DNA of 64,000 bases from Lineolata rhizophorae (taxonomy: Eukaryota; Ascomycota; Dothideomycetes; Lineolatales; Lineolataceae). The position numbers and the translations under genes are program-made. The stretch is from the NCBI GenBank assembly GCA_010093515.1, contig MU001676.1:1179982-1243981 (forward strand), written 5' to 3'. Below, one piece after another: positions 36,501-45,645 of the stretch (within the stretch, counting starts at the first letter, position 1; every line of letters starts with the position of its first letter). A model generated the notes under the pieces. That model worked only from the letters and a program-made list of their open reading frames with translations. It was not told where the DNA came from and made no database searches.

Positions 36501-37711
36501 TGTCCTAGCGACGACGAAGCTAGGGGAGCTGTGAGTTCCATCCTCTGCCTGCTCTTGAATTCTTCCCTCCATCGTTCTATGGCTGCGTCCACCACATCTT
36601 CCTCTAGCCGCCTTTGTTGCATGTACGCATAATACTTGTCCCTTCCTCCTTGCGTTTCTTCAACATCATGTGGGAATGGAATGGCGTTGGCGTCCGAGAG
36701 GGTGGATAGCGCGTGTTTTAACTCTGTCATTCCCATGCCTTTGAGGTGGACAGGACGAAGATCGGGCTTTGCAGTCGCGGGCATAGTGGCTATGGGTACA
36801 GCGCTGGCTTCCTCCTGCACCTCGCTTAATATCGGTTCTCGTGGAGGCGGAGACAAGAATTTATCTGCCTCGATTCTAACGAGCACATCCCATTCCTCGT
36901 CCGAATAGATCCCAGATGCCATCATTTCCTCGTAGATGTGATTCCCGGCTTCGTTAGCGAGATGAAGGTAGCGCCGAATTGCCCTGTCACGCCTGGAACC
37001 CTCTTCCTGAACGGCGAAGACGCCCTTGATCATCAAAGATAGAGTCTTCCCATCCGGTTGAACGCCTTTGCCACGCATCTCCACCTCGAACCATCTTTGA
37101 ATGGAACTCCAGCTCGCATCGGCATGCTTCTTCGGCAAGGCTTCGACGCATGCTTCCAAGTAAGAGTTGTGGGCGTCCAGCAATTCTGGAGCGTGCGAGT
37201 TGTAGTAGTCGCCTAACCGCCGCACCAGCGCTGCGGCACGCTGAAGTCTGCCAACTCTTATGCAAGCGTGCAAGTTTTGGTAGACTTCGCCCGGGTGCGC
37301 ACCAAGATCCTTCGCCATAGTGACCTTGGGAGGAGGCATGGCGACCGAGTCGTGAACCACGATGGGAGGCTGGTAGGGCCGGAGTCTGGTCATGCCTGGT
37401 GATGGCTCGTTCTTCGGCGGAGTTACCCATGACGGATCGACAGCGAATGGCAACGTCTCGCTGAAACGATGGGATGATATGCTATCGGCGGCAGTGGCGA
37501 GCGATCGCGCGCGTGCTTGCGATGAGAGGCCGGCACGGACCGAGCGCTGCCTTCGCGGTTCCAGCGACTGAGGTGGAGCCGCCGATGTTGCGCTGGCCCG
37601 CCTTGTCGTGCGCGCAGCTCGAGGACGTATTATCTGCGTTGGTTGCAGCGGTGAAGAAGACAATCGGCGAGGGGAAAACCTCGCTGCGCGCTGTGCCCCG
37701 TAGAGGAGCAT
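33524..37711 (-). CDS. RPO41: Mitochondrial DNA-directed RNA polymerase
   Basis: A single exon of 1395 aa. The start is the ATG at 37711; the 25 codons before it are open but begin with TTG. The N terminus (MLLYGAQRAARFSPRRLSSS) is an Arg/Ser-rich mitochondrial presequence. The polymerase belongs to the single-subunit T7-like family. DFRGRAYPVPPIFNHMGADL lies near residue 780, HQDGTCNGLQHYAALGGD (motif A with a catalytic Asp) near 900, RKVVKQTVMTNVYGVTFIGA (motif B, with Lys and Tyr of the O helix) near 965, and VHDSFW (motif C, second catalytic Asp) near 1168. The N-terminal half (about 160-420) is the pentatricopeptide-like region of Rpo41 enzymes. It transcribes the mitochondrial genome and primes its replication. 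Length agrees with other filamentous-fungal homologues (cyt-5 in Neurospora). It is tandem with SEN34, 458 nt downstream of that gene. Confidence 0.98.
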   Translation of the reverse strand: MLLYGAQRAARFSPRRLSSSPLQPTQIIRPRAARTTRRASATSAAPPQSLEPRRQRSVRAGLSSQARARSLATAADSISSHRFSETLPFAVDPSWVTPPKNEPSPGMTRLRPYQPPIVVHDSVAMPPPKVTMAKDLGAHPGEVYQNLHACIRVGRLQRAAALVRRLGDYYNSHAPELLDAHNSYLEACVEALPKKHADASWSSIQRWFEVEMRGKGVQPDGKTLSLMIKGVFAVQEEGSRRDRAIRRYLHLANEAGNHIYEEMMASGIYSDEEWDVLVRIEADKFLSPPPREPILSEVQEEASAVPIATMPATAKPDLRPVHLKGMGMTELKHALSTLSDANAIPFPHDVEETQGGRDKYYAYMQQRRLEEDVVDAAIERWREEFKSRQRMELTAPLASSSLGQTMWAWQSTLVPLITKEQEACRKALETPGQRQDEPSRLEYGPFFERLNPEKVAALTLITTINLLGTQGVSEGVKLNVLSSRLGNALELEGSADDGMNRVAASQKKSLKSRQRMALLQKLSRQTTQSQRQRAHRDSERFFREFEKDDWATGAKIKLAAWLISRLIDTATINVTRPNRRTGIPVTANLPAFRHGYQYHLGKRVGLLIPNEAVVEKLTKEPDRGVLGSRLPMVVEPKPWTNERDGGYLRYTTPLVRFKPGDELSKMYISAAIRKGDMDQVLAGLNVLGRTPWRVNRDVFDVVAQAWNTGEGIGSIAPEDPQQELPPEPGRDASPREKFQWHETVRQVENERSGLHSQRCFQNFQLEIARAYLDKVFYYPHSLDFRGRAYPVPPIFNHMGADLSRGLLMFGRGKELGTTGLFWVKVHLANVFGYDKASLKEREVFAMEHIQDVYDSATNPLNGRRWWLSAEDPWQCLATCFELKAALDAPDPTRYVSHLPVHQDGTCNGLQHYAALGGDEIGASQVNLTPGDRPADIYTGVSEIVKAEVAKDAAEGNPFAKVMDGKVTRKVVKQTVMTNVYGVTFIGARDQVLKQLEAIFPHFESTSQVSLKKMAAYIAKKIFKALSEMFTGAHDIQHWLGECGDRICRSLTPEQIEVLRHNAQGKEIKSKYKKFNKRTALEICTNFRSSIIWTTPLKMPVVQPYRITKAREIATTVQSINVSRPHVSDAVDRRKQLQAFPPNFIHSLDATHMLLSALECAEKELTFAAVHDSFWTHACDVPAMSNVLRDAFVRMHSEDIVGRLAEEFNARYKGSMYLASVSRHSDLGERIVRARASLARERSVKLKKVPKVGRYGDVEELLVEQERFRLLHSDDPVERERGAAMVTPCSVFEAAGSEDALESETNATILGEVPASIDKDSQRGGTYRKNEGDKYAPDTLDDAETEDAPAYVRKAASSVKGVTEKVYIWLPISFPPIPKKGSFEVQKLKESRYFFS

Positions 37712-38169
37712 TGCGCAAGGACGACTTGCGCGCGGCACGAGGGACTGCGAGGAGACAGAAAATAACAAATGTTCAAAGGGCCACAATTGGGCGTAGGAGC
37801 GAGGATGCGGGCAAAAGCCGCGCGAGGAGGGCGACGGGGAACGAAAAGGAGTGATCGGACGTGGAGGCGCGGGATGCGAGGTGGTCGGAAGCTCAGGAGA
37901 GGCAAAAGAATGGATGCTCCGTGGCCCGAGCTCTTCCGCCGACGCGCATCTAGGGCCTTGGCTGCCGCCCTATCGAGCGGAGTCACGTGATTGCACCTTC
38001 GGAGGCGAGCTGGGCGGCATTCGTGAAGCTTCGGGAGCCATCACCACAGGACATCACGGATCGCGTCGTTTGGCATGTTTTGGGGCTCAATTCGTTCCAT
38101 TATTTATCTGATAGCTTCTGACATGGGTACCTACGCCTACCTCGAGTCGGTGATGGCGTCCCCTCGAGT
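37712..38169. promoter_or_regulatory. Intergenic region upstream of RPO41
   Basis: These 458 nt separate the SEN34 stop from the RPO41 start on the same strand. They should contain the RPO41 promoter; no specific site was identified. Confidence 0.4.
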
Positions 38170-39090
38170 TCACATGCCGGCCCATTCGATGCAGAATGTC
38201 TTCACCCTGTCGCTGTGCTTCTCTTCCTCCTCGACCTGCCCTCCTATTAGATACCCTTTCTTCACCCCCGTCCCCAGTCTGCCCCCTGCAACTAAATCGA
38301 GAAGGCTGAACTCTTCGTTCCACCCTAAGCCGGATGCCAAGAAATGGCTGTGGTAGCGCAATGAGTCTCCTGGATAGACCATGTACTGGCATCCGAAGCG
38401 GAGCCCCGGTGAGATGAAGTAGCCCCGAGCATGAAGATGTTCAAATAGAGGGTACGATGGAGGTACTGCAATAAGCGGAAGAGCATTATCGCTAGGCGGA
38501 GGAGGCGGCACTGGAGGATCGGATGTTGTGGGGGTAACGTGGTAACCTCCCGTCCTGGCGGGCGGTCTAAGCGATGAAGGTATAGGCGATAAATCTGAGG
38601 GTAAAATGGAACCTTCTTCACTCCTTTCCGTGGAGTCAGTTCGGTTAATGCCAATAACATTGGCCGCTTCGCCCTTGCCTACTTCCGACGCCTGAGCCTT
38701 TGCAGCCTTTTTTCTTAGTGTGCGTTCCTTTGACCTCAATGACTTTTGCTGGGCAGCCCTTGTAACGCTGGCCTCTTGCTCCTGTATGAACTTGAAATAC
38801 TTTGCACGTTCGCCCTTCGACATGCTGCCCAAGCCAGTCAAGTGAGCCTTCACATCGTCGACTAGATAACCGACGTTATTCTCAACTAACAGACGTGCCT
38901 CTTCCGGCATCAACTCGAGCGGAACACCGAGGAAAACATTCTGCGACGGCGCCTGTGGAAGTGTTCCAATAAGGACTCCGCAGATACGATGTTCGCGGCG
39001 GAGAAACGTAATCGCATTGCTGTCGTACAGCAAGTAGCGGCCGGCTACGAACGAGATGGGAATAGGCGTGGGGACGACAGTGTCCGCCAT
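38170..39090 (-). CDS. SEN34: tRNA-splicing endonuclease subunit Sen34
   Basis: A single exon of 306 aa. The N-terminal domain includes ISFVAGRYLLYDSNAITFLR and VFLGVPLELMPEEARLLVEN, typical of Sen34/TSEN34. A charged coiled linker (SLRSKERTLRKKAAKAQ) and a Pro/Ser-rich stretch follow. The C-terminal nuclease domain starts near residue 225 with YPLFEHLHARGYFISPGLRF and contains YPGDSLRYHSHFLASG and GTGVKKGYLIGG. Tyr239, His247 and Lys278 have the spacing (8 and 31 residues) of the catalytic triad in the human enzyme, so the subunit should be active. With Sen2, Sen15 and Sen54 it cuts the 3' splice site of intron-containing pre-tRNAs. It is divergent from a small membrane protein, with 476 nt between starts. 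Confidence 0.96.
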   Translation of the reverse strand: MADTVVPTPIPISFVAGRYLLYDSNAITFLRREHRICGVLIGTLPQAPSQNVFLGVPLELMPEEARLLVENNVGYLVDDVKAHLTGLGSMSKGERAKYFKFIQEQEASVTRAAQQKSLRSKERTLRKKAAKAQASEVGKGEAANVIGINRTDSTERSEEGSILPSDLSPIPSSLRPPARTGGYHVTPTTSDPPVPPPPPSDNALPLIAVPPSYPLFEHLHARGYFISPGLRFGCQYMVYPGDSLRYHSHFLASGLGWNEEFSLLDLVAGGRLGTGVKKGYLIGGQVEEEEKHSDRVKTFCIEWAGM

Positions 39091-39566
39091 TGCTCAAGTG
39101 CAGCCCGCAGTTGATAGCACATTGCCGAAGCCCTATGATTAACGTGCGTCAGCTTTATTTCACTTAAAGTAGACCTTTGGGACGGAGTCAGGATGCATGT
39201 CCCGGTTCATCTAAGGAGTCTAGAGTGAGTTGCATCACGATGCATTCAGTGGATTGACAGATTGTTGAGAGTGTATAATCATGACAATGGAAGCGGAAGC
39301 TGTCAGACAGTAGAGAAACTCACAACGTACCCACGACAGCTGTGTTTACGCCAGAGATAAGCCCCTTCAGATGTTGAGAAGTGGGTGAATAGGCGATCAC
39401 AGAACCTAGTGGGCAACCTCGTACATAGTATGAGATCGGCGGTTCGGATTATTTCCGGGCCGGGCCCTCGCGTCTGCCTACTTGCGACAAGCTTCAAGCT
39501 TACTACGTACTTTGCGCAGACACATTGCGCCTCTGCGTCCGCGCCTCGCCGATTCTACTCGCAGCC
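39091..39566. promoter_or_regulatory. Divergent intergenic region
   Basis: This 476-nt spacer between SEN34 (minus) and the small membrane protein (plus) holds both promoters. GGTTCGGATT near 39443 vaguely resembles a tRNA B box but no tRNA folds around it. Confidence 0.4.
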
Positions 39567-39833
39567 ATGGCTGTCTTGGTTTTGCTCATTCTACTTCTCT
39601 TCCTGCCCCTTTCGTTGTTCATGGGATACCTTGCACTTTCGTCATGCCTCGGCGATTCGTTCCGCGCCCGCTTCTCCGGTGTCACCCTTGATCCTCGACC
39701 GACGTCCTTTGGGCGCTACTATGCGCGAGGCCTGGGCTCCGGCGTGGGCCAAGCGGGGTGGGAGCAGATTGAGATGGAGGACATGCTTGCTGAGGACATG
39801 GGCGTCGCTTCTGACGACGAGCGCGAGAGATGA
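39567..39833 (+). CDS. Small single-span membrane protein, function unknown
   Basis: An 88-aa frame starts at the ATG at 39567, in good context (CAGCCATGG). The open frame extends 14 codons upstream but without an ATG. The N terminus is one strong hydrophobic segment (MAVLVLLILLLFLPLSLFMG, continuing YLALSS). It is followed by SFGRYYARGLGSGVGQAGWE and a very acidic tail (MEDMLAEDMGVASDDERER). It looks like a signal-anchored protein with a soluble acidic C terminus. It ends 54 nt from the ELP4 stop on the opposite strand. I do not recognise a family. The compact placement between two housekeeping genes and the balanced composition favour a real gene. Confidence 0.6.
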   Translation: MAVLVLLILLLFLPLSLFMGYLALSSCLGDSFRARFSGVTLDPRPTSFGRYYARGLGSGVGQAGWEQIEMEDMLAEDMGVASDDERER

Positions 39834-39887
39834 AACTGCGGTAGACGGCATCAAACCGCGAGACCGCGTACGGACTAGTCGCCGGCT

Positions 39888-41223
39888 TTAAAAGTCCAAA
39901 TTTACTTTTGTCCGGGCCTCCGAATTCCCGGCATCAGTATCATTGCTGCCTCCACTGCCGCCGGCGCTTCCCACATTGTCCGCACGTCGAGCATCCTCGT
40001 CTCCTTCTACAGGAGGCAGATTGTACGGCTTGATCTTAAAGCTCCTCCTCGTGAGGGTAAAGGCCAGGTCTTCTCCCAATAAACTCCCAGCTCCGCCACA
40101 TCCACCCCCTCGTTCGTGCCACACAGGTAATCTCCACACGCGGAACATGCCCTGAGGCTTCTCGTCGGATGATTTTGTCCCGCTGGCGCTGAGGCCTAGC
40201 GCGTGAATAAGGTGTGGGAACGGCGCGAGCTCGACGACGCCGTCGCTGAGGAGCTCTGACCAGCGCGTAATGCCCGTAGTTCGTGGATGTAAGGCTAGGG
40301 GGAGGGAAATGACAACGGCGAGACGACTAGAGTGCCGTCGGAGGAGAGCACGGAGGGCATGTAGGAAGGAGATGAGCGCTGCAGGGTGCGTTGAATTGGG
40401 CGGGTAAAGAAGGGGCGAGAGAAGGGAAGGGACGATGACTCTATGAACTGTGTTGCTGGGTGTATTTACAAGGGATGCGTTGAGTGAGGTCAGTATTGAG
40501 GTGTACGGATTATGCGACTGGCGTTGGTGTTGGCGGGCGGGCGATACTGGGGCTTGCGATGGGACTGGAATGTAATCGATTGATGAACTAGGCGGTAGAG
40601 TGAAACGCTTTGTGAGGTCGAAATCATGGCAAAAGGCCGTCGTTGCATCCACAAAAGTCGGAGCAGTCTCTGTATGTTTAGAGGCTTCGTGTGCGTTAGC
40701 CTTGCGGTCGAGGTCGTTCGACTCTGATTTGTATAGTGTCTAGCATCGTGATGCACCTACCTCCTGGCCTGCTTCTTTCGACTCCAACCCCACCCAGGCG
40801 TTCGTACCTCCATGCTATCTTCATCTTGTCTTCGCTATCACTCGACATGGCTTTGCGCCTCTGGTCTCGGTCGACGTGCACGACGCCAGGCAGGTCTCGA
40901 CTCCAGGCTTCGTCCATGCCCACAACGTGCACGTGATGCCGCTGCAAGAGACCCTCGGCGGCGTAGTACCTGAGCAACACGCTAGCAAAATCTGTCGTGC
41001 CTCCTTCTTCGATGAGCAGCGAGGAACCTAGGGGTAGACCGGCGTGGCCCGCGAGAATCGCGTCAAGACTCGATGCGCCGGTGGAGGTTGTGGGACGGCC
41101 GTCTATTGGCGAAGGCCGCACTCCGGGCATCGGCGCAGACGGTTTCCGCTGGCTGCCCCGAACATCGCTGGCCGGACCGGTGGAGCTGTGCGAGAGAGCG
41201 ACATTGCGTTTCCGGAAGGCCAT
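39888..41223 (-). CDS. ELP4: Elongator complex subunit 4
   Basis: Exons 41223-40761 and 40669-39888 give 414 aa. The N terminus MAFRKRNVALSH leads to SSLDAILAGHAGLPLGSSLL and IEEGGTTDFASVLLRYYAAE, the RecA-like nucleotide-binding-type core of Elp4 (PAXNEB). HVHVVGMDEAWSRDLPGVV and MKIAWRYERL follow. The second exon continues ETAPTFVDATTAFCHDFDLT with KRF, then VHRVIVPSLLSPLLYP and LRRHSSRLAVVISLPLALHP. Elp4 forms the Elp456 ring that binds tRNA and supports Elongator-dependent modification of wobble uridines. The intron acceptor (CATACAG at 40670-40676) was chosen because earlier AG sites give a stop or a wrong frame. The C-terminal 35 residues are Gly/Asp/Asn-rich. The gene shares a 260-nt divergent promoter region with RPB8. 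Confidence 0.95.
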
Positions 41224-41483
41224 GGCAGGCTGAAGTCGTTGGTGGCCGGCGAACGCGCACAGGAAGGGCCCAGATGCTGGCGAGGCAGCGGGGCGGGCAT
41301 CTTGGCGCCGGGCGGAGCGGAATCTGCCTCCGCCAGCCTCGACGCCACCTTTGTTTTCCCTTTCCCTTCCTTCAACCGTAGACGTGTCCGCGCATTCCGA
41401 CTCCAGCGCCGTTCTCACGACCCGATCTTTGCTTGTTTGGCTGCCCAAGCTGTGCAAATTACCCTCTATCGCTGGCCTCCGCC
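41224..41483. promoter_or_regulatory. Short bidirectional promoter region ELP4-RPB8
   Basis: Only 260 nt separate the start codons of ELP4 (minus) and RPB8 (plus), so the two promoters must overlap or be shared. No TATA box or named factor site was recognised. Confidence 0.5.
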
Positions 41484-41964
41484 ATGTCGGACTCTCAGCT
41501 TTACGAGGAAACCTTTAGCATCACCGCTATCAACAACCAAAAGTATGACCGTGTGTCGCGCATTTCCGGAACCTCGTCTGATAACACCACGATCATGACG
41601 TTGGACATCAACCACGAGCTGTACCCAGTGGCAGTCGGCGATACGCTGCAGCTGGTGCTGGCGAGCACTCTGAACCTCGACGGCACAAAGCCCGAGAAGG
41701 GCTGGCGCGAGTTCAAGCGAGAAGAGGCAAATCTATCCGACCACTTCGACTACGTCTGCCACGGAAAGGTGTACCGCTTCGATGAGGGCGAGGGCGACAT
41801 GATGTGAGTCCAGTGCCGCTGGCGTGTGGCGACTTTGGAATGGCTGATGGTCCGACAGCAAAGTTTTCGTCTCATTCGGCGGGCTTCTTCTCTACATAGA
41901 GGGCCCGTACAAGAAACTCACCCCTTTGCGCATCGACTATGTCTACCTCCTCATGAAGAAGTAG
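41484..41964 (+). CDS. RPB8: RNA polymerase I/II/III subunit Rpb8 (RPABC3)
   Basis: Exons 41484-41803 and 41859-41964 give 141 aa. The protein starts MSDSQLYEETFSITAINNQK and YDRVSRISG. It contains MTLDINHELYPVAVGDTLQL, DHFDYVCHGKVYRFDEGEGD and, across the 55-nt intron, MIKVFVSFGGLLLYIEGP, ending RIDYVYLLMKK. These are the family's best-conserved segments, and the length is as usual for Rpb8. It is a shared OB-fold subunit of the three nuclear RNA polymerases. The ATG at 41484 is the first one that fits the family; upstream in-frame codons belong to the short promoter. It is divergent from ELP4 and convergent with the Nudix gene (222 nt between stops). Confidence 0.97.
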
Positions 41965-42186
41965 TCTATCCTTTTCAGGAAAGGCAGCAAATGTGATACC
42001 GGCCTGGACTCATGGCGTTGGAGACAAGCTGGACAATCAGACGGTCTCATGTGGAGCATTTGAATGGCGTTTGGGTTTCTTTTATATTTGAAGTCTGATA
42101 CCTTTAATCCCTCTCCCAGAGCTTGGATACGGGCATCTTTATATAAACTAAGAGCACGTTTACCTCCCGCAGGTACTTGAGCTGTT

Positions 42187-43242
42187 TCACCGGACCTTTG
42201 GAAGGTCAATCATGCGGTGCAACCTCGCCACGATCTGCACATAGTCCGGCTCATTCTCAATCGTCAGGATGCCTTGCCTTACGAAGAAGTCGAGCATGAC
42301 AATTGCACAGTTCGGCTTGAACTCGCGCCTACTTAACGCGGCCTTGATTTCGTTGACCGTCCAGAGGTAGAAACCCTCGACCTCGTCGTCATTTGGCTTA
42401 GGTACCACGTCAGGCGGGAGTTCTATGTCGTACGCGTACTGGCACTCGGGTTGCATCAGGCCCGTCTCGCCGCCAGCGCGCTCTTCACGAATATAGAAGT
42501 ATGACACAGTGCCGACGGCCGTGGCGCGCTCACGTATGAGGGGCTCGGGTAGCGACGCTTCCTCAGCGGCTTCGCGCACTAAGGTCTCGAACGGCTCCTC
42601 ACCCGTCGCGACGCCGCCTGCAACTGTGTTGTCCAACATGCTGCCATACGTCTTGGCGCGCGCACGCCGAGGGACCCAGATCTTAAGGCCATGCGGCGCA
42701 TCGGGGTCGCGCACAAAGCCAGTGAGGTGGACTCCGTAAGTGACGATGCCGAAGAGGGGGGAGGCCGCGCGCTCAATGTCGAAGAGGTGGTTTGTAGTCG
42801 TCGGCGCCGACGCCGTGGCATAGACCGGGTAGAGCTCGTTGCGCCACTTAGCCAGTACCTGGAAATGGCCCGTCTTGCGCATGGCGGCGGCCATCTGAGC
42901 CACGATGGCGCTGCGTGATGCCGCGTCCGTCCCGCCAGTCAGGGTCAGGGTTAGGGCGTCATCATCGATCTCCCAGTCCGGCAGGCCGCGCAGCACCTCG
43001 GCAACGCGCGGGAGCACCAATCCAACCGTAGGCGGAGGCGAATCGGGGTCCGTAGGCGGCACTTGGAACGCATAGAGGGTGTTCATGTACCGCTCGTAAG
43101 CCTCCGGATTCGTCTGGAAGTACGGGAACCTGCGGGCGCATCAGCAAGCATGCGTCTGCGACGCTATACGTACAGGTTAGACAGTGCACCTATCGCAATC
43201 ATCTACCAGCTCGAGATTCGTAGCAGAGTTCGGGGCGGCCAT
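42187..43242 (-). CDS. Nudix hydrolase (thiamine pyrophosphokinase-related, DUF4743 type)
   Basis: Exons 43242-43190 and 43129-42187 encode 331 aa. The first exon gives MAAPNSATNLELVDDCDR, continued by FPYFQTNPEAYERYMNTLYA, the N-terminal DUF4743 region of this fungal and plant family. The Nudix box lies near residue 175-200 (GGVATGEEPFETLVREAAEE, then ASL). It matches G-x5-E-x7-R-E-U-x-E-E-x-G-U except that the last Gly is Ser; the metal-binding REAAEE core is complete. Relatives include yeast YJR142W and plant Nudix 20/24, for which hydrolysis of damaged thiamine diphosphate forms has been described. The same activity is inferred here, and cytosol is likely since no targeting signal is obvious. 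It is divergent from the Hikeshi-like gene. Confidence 0.92.
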
Positions 43243-43645
43243 TGTGGAGGTGCGTTGAACGCTGTTAGGCACTTTGTTGCGGGTGGGCTGAAGCTGTCAG
43301 ACTGGGCGTTACAGCGGCCGGCATAGGGCAGCCGGGAATAACTGATCATTGAAACGGGCCTCACAGGAGGTTGGCGTATGGCCCCACGAGCTCCAGGGAA
43401 AGCGGGGACCGCGGCTCTTTGTCGATACCAGCTTATCGATAATGGGGGGTGTCGTCGAGGTCACCTCACCTCACCTCGCCGCGCCGTCGAGTCCTACCAG
43501 CTGTTCGTTGCCTCGTGCTGGACAGACCTTGGTAGTTCGCCATCAAATCGTATTCTGCGCGCTGCCGTCGCCGACTGAGTGATGCGTTCCCTTCGATGAC
43601 ATCCCCGCCTTGGTTTGGCTACCAACCGCTTAGTGACAGCGCAAA
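43243..43645. promoter_or_regulatory. Divergent intergenic region
   Basis: This 403-nt spacer between the Nudix gene (minus) and the Hikeshi-like gene (plus) carries both promoters. An imperfect CACCTCACCTCACCTCGCC direct repeat is seen at about 43461-43480. Confidence 0.4.
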
Positions 43646-44335
43646 ATGTTCGGCGTCATCGTTTCCGGCCGACCCGTTCTCACGGATTCGCACGCCATCA
43701 CCCCCAACCAGTTGGCCTTCTCGATCCCGACGTCGCCGCCCTTCTCGCACATTGTTGTGTTTCTCCTGCCGGGGGCCCAGCTGCCCGCCGATGCCGCCGC
43801 CGCCGTCTACGTCCAGATTCCGCCAAGCACCGACTTCACCCTTTTGGGAGCTCTTGCAGCGGACAAGCAAAGCGCCATCTTTAAGCTCTCGGGCGTGGGA
43901 GGGAGCATGTCCAACCAGTCTGGGGCGGGAGGTGCCGCGACGGACGATGTCATGGTAGACGAAGCTACAGGAGCGGCGGACAGGCAGCAAGCAGCCGGAC
44001 CCCCAGTGACACTCGGCATATCCATCGAGCCAGCGCAGCAAGTAGCCGCGGCGCTAGCGGCAAAAGGCCAAAGCCGTACGGGGCCTGGCGCGGGTCTGAC
44101 GGGGTCGGAGCTGGTCAAACAACAGCCGGGGATGGCGCACCGCAGCAGTGTGCCGACAAAGGTTTTGGCGCAGCGCATCATCGCGAACGCCTTCAACTTT
44201 CTGGCAAGCTTTGCGGGAAACACGGGACCGAGCGGCGCTGAGGTGGTGCCATTGAAAAGCTTCCAGGACTGGTGGGCAAAATTCGAGAAGAAGGTGGAGC
44301 TAGATCCGGGGTTTTTGGAGAGGGAGGAGGGTTAG
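43646..44335 (+). CDS. OPI10: Hikeshi/Opi10 family protein
   Basis: A single exon of 229 aa. MFGVIVSGRPVLTDSHAITP, FSIPTSPPFSHIVVFLLPG and DAAAAVYVQIPPSTDFTLLG form the conserved N-terminal beta-sandwich. FKLSG follows, then an Ala/Gly/Ser-rich insertion (about residues 85-125). The C-terminal part has AQRIIANAFNFLASFAG and VVPLKSFQDWWAKFEKKVEL, typical of Hikeshi. Hikeshi carries Hsp70 into the nucleus during heat stress; the yeast relative Opi10 was linked to inositol regulation. The F-x-F-G binding surface is inferred from the family. The low-complexity insertion is longer than in animals but usual in fungi. The next gene on the same strand begins 449 nt downstream. Confidence 0.93.
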   Translation: MFGVIVSGRPVLTDSHAITPNQLAFSIPTSPPFSHIVVFLLPGAQLPADAAAAVYVQIPPSTDFTLLGALAADKQSAIFKLSGVGGSMSNQSGAGGAATDDVMVDEATGAADRQQAAGPPVTLGISIEPAQQVAAALAAKGQSRTGPGAGLTGSELVKQQPGMAHRSSVPTKVLAQRIIANAFNFLASFAGNTGPSGAEVVPLKSFQDWWAKFEKKVELDPGFLEREEG

Positions 44336-44784
44336 GTTCGAAGTTATGGCTTGGAGGTAGCGCTGCATGGATCCATCTCAGTTAGGTATCCACCTCAAAC
44401 CCGTCATCTTCTTTCGTCTTGGTCGGTTCAAGTGCCTGCCTAGCCAAACTACTGTGCAATGTAGGTAGAATGTCTGTGGAGCAAGTACAACAGACTTTGG
44501 TTGGCCTGGGTAGCTGTCTCGATGCATTGGTGAAATCACGTGTTCACGCGTTCATCGCCCACCCACCAACTTATAACCACGCCGTCCTCTCTAAGTCTTA
44601 CTCCCCCACCCCACACATTCATGCATGTGCCTCTTCACCCCCATGCTCTAGTCTTTTCAAACTCAAAATTTTAGTCATCAGACCTATCTCGTCTTCCCCG
44701 TCACCATTCTCGTCCATTTCTGCGCTCTTCTGCCTAGGGTCGGATCTCGGTCGCCAGACCTGTGCGTCGACGATCAAAGGGAAA
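44336..44784. other. Spacer upstream of the F-box-like gene
   Basis: This 449-nt interval is open in one plus frame (44419 onward) joining the downstream gene, but that part is C/T-rich and lacks protein-like composition. It is read here as promoter and leader. Confidence 0.4.
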
Positions 44785-45645
44785 ATGGCATCCTCCAAGC
44801 GTCAGTCTCAGCACTGCCAAAAGCAGAAACAAATACGAAGGAAGATAGAAAAGAAATACGGATATATGATCAAGCACAGAAGGCGCGTCTACAAGGGCAA
44901 ATTGCATGTCCATCCAGATATGCTGCGAGGCCTACCGTTTATTGTGGCCGATAAAATTCTCCGCCTACAACGGAGCCGGATTCCTCAGTTGGAAAGCAAA
45001 CGTGGCAAATTCTCCCAAGGGTGGAAACAAGTTCGACACGCCTACAAATTACTGCGGACTGGCACATTCAAGTTCCTCAGCCTGCCAGCCGAACTACAAA
45101 ATACAATCTATCAGCTATACTACGACCAGTCACAAGCATACCCTTGCAGTTTCCACAACGACTTTCCACGGGCGTTGAGTCGCGTTAATTCCCAAATTCG
45201 AAATGATAGTCTGCATTTCCATTACCGCGGAAAGGAATGGCTGATCGATCTCCGCCAAAACCCAAGCAGTGAGCTCGGTCGGCTTCGCGACTGGTTCAGC
45301 CATATCGGCCTAAAAACCTTCTACTCCTTGGAACGGTTTCGCATCATTGTTCGAGCATACGAGGGCACATATATGCGTTCAATATACCCGGAAGCGCACA
45401 TCGTGTTGTCTCCGGTAAAAGCGGCGGTGGTCAAAACAGAGAACACCGTTGTTAAGGACCGAAGCAAATGGGACGACGTTGCAGCGCGCATGGGGAGCAA
45501 GATGAAAACATTCTGGCAACTGCGTCAGGAAGTCTTCGGCAAAGATGCGCATGATTTTCCCGAGCACGGCCCTAACGATTTCGTCATCCTCTTAGACGGC
45601 TTCGTTCAATTTATGGAGGTTTACGCAAGCGAGTTTGTTAGATGA
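44785..45645 (+). CDS. F-box-like (2EXR-type) fungal protein
   Basis: A single exon of 286 aa from the ATG at 44785 (GAAAATGG). The frame is open 122 codons further upstream, where the composition is leader-like. The N terminus is very basic (KQKQIRRKIEKKYGYMIKHR) and may act as a nuclear or nucleolar signal. Near residue 95 is FKFLSLPAELQNTIYQLYYD, the L-P-x-E-(L/I)-x-x-x-I-Y pattern of fungal F-box-like and 2EXR proteins. It is followed by ALSRVNSQIRNDSLHFHYRG, the usual next helix (R-V-N-x-Q-I-R). The rest (FYSLERFRIIVRAYEG and an acidic end) matches no domain I know. Such proteins are numerous in Pezizomycotina and mostly uncharacterised; a role as a Skp1 adaptor is uncertain. Confidence 0.75.
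   Translation: MASSKRQSQHCQKQKQIRRKIEKKYGYMIKHRRRVYKGKLHVHPDMLRGLPFIVADKILRLQRSRIPQLESKRGKFSQGWKQVRHAYKLLRTGTFKFLSLPAELQNTIYQLYYDQSQAYPCSFHNDFPRALSRVNSQIRNDSLHFHYRGKEWLIDLRQNPSSELGRLRDWFSHIGLKTFYSLERFRIIVRAYEGTYMRSIYPEAHIVLSPVKAAVVKTENTVVKDRSKWDDVAARMGSKMKTFWQLRQEVFGKDAHDFPEHGPNDFVILLDGFVQFMEVYASEFVR

Noticed and set aside
37712-37786. Upstream extension of RPO41 by 25 residues
   Set aside because: The extension begins with TTG, not ATG; the ATG at 37711 gives a typical mitochondrial presequence.
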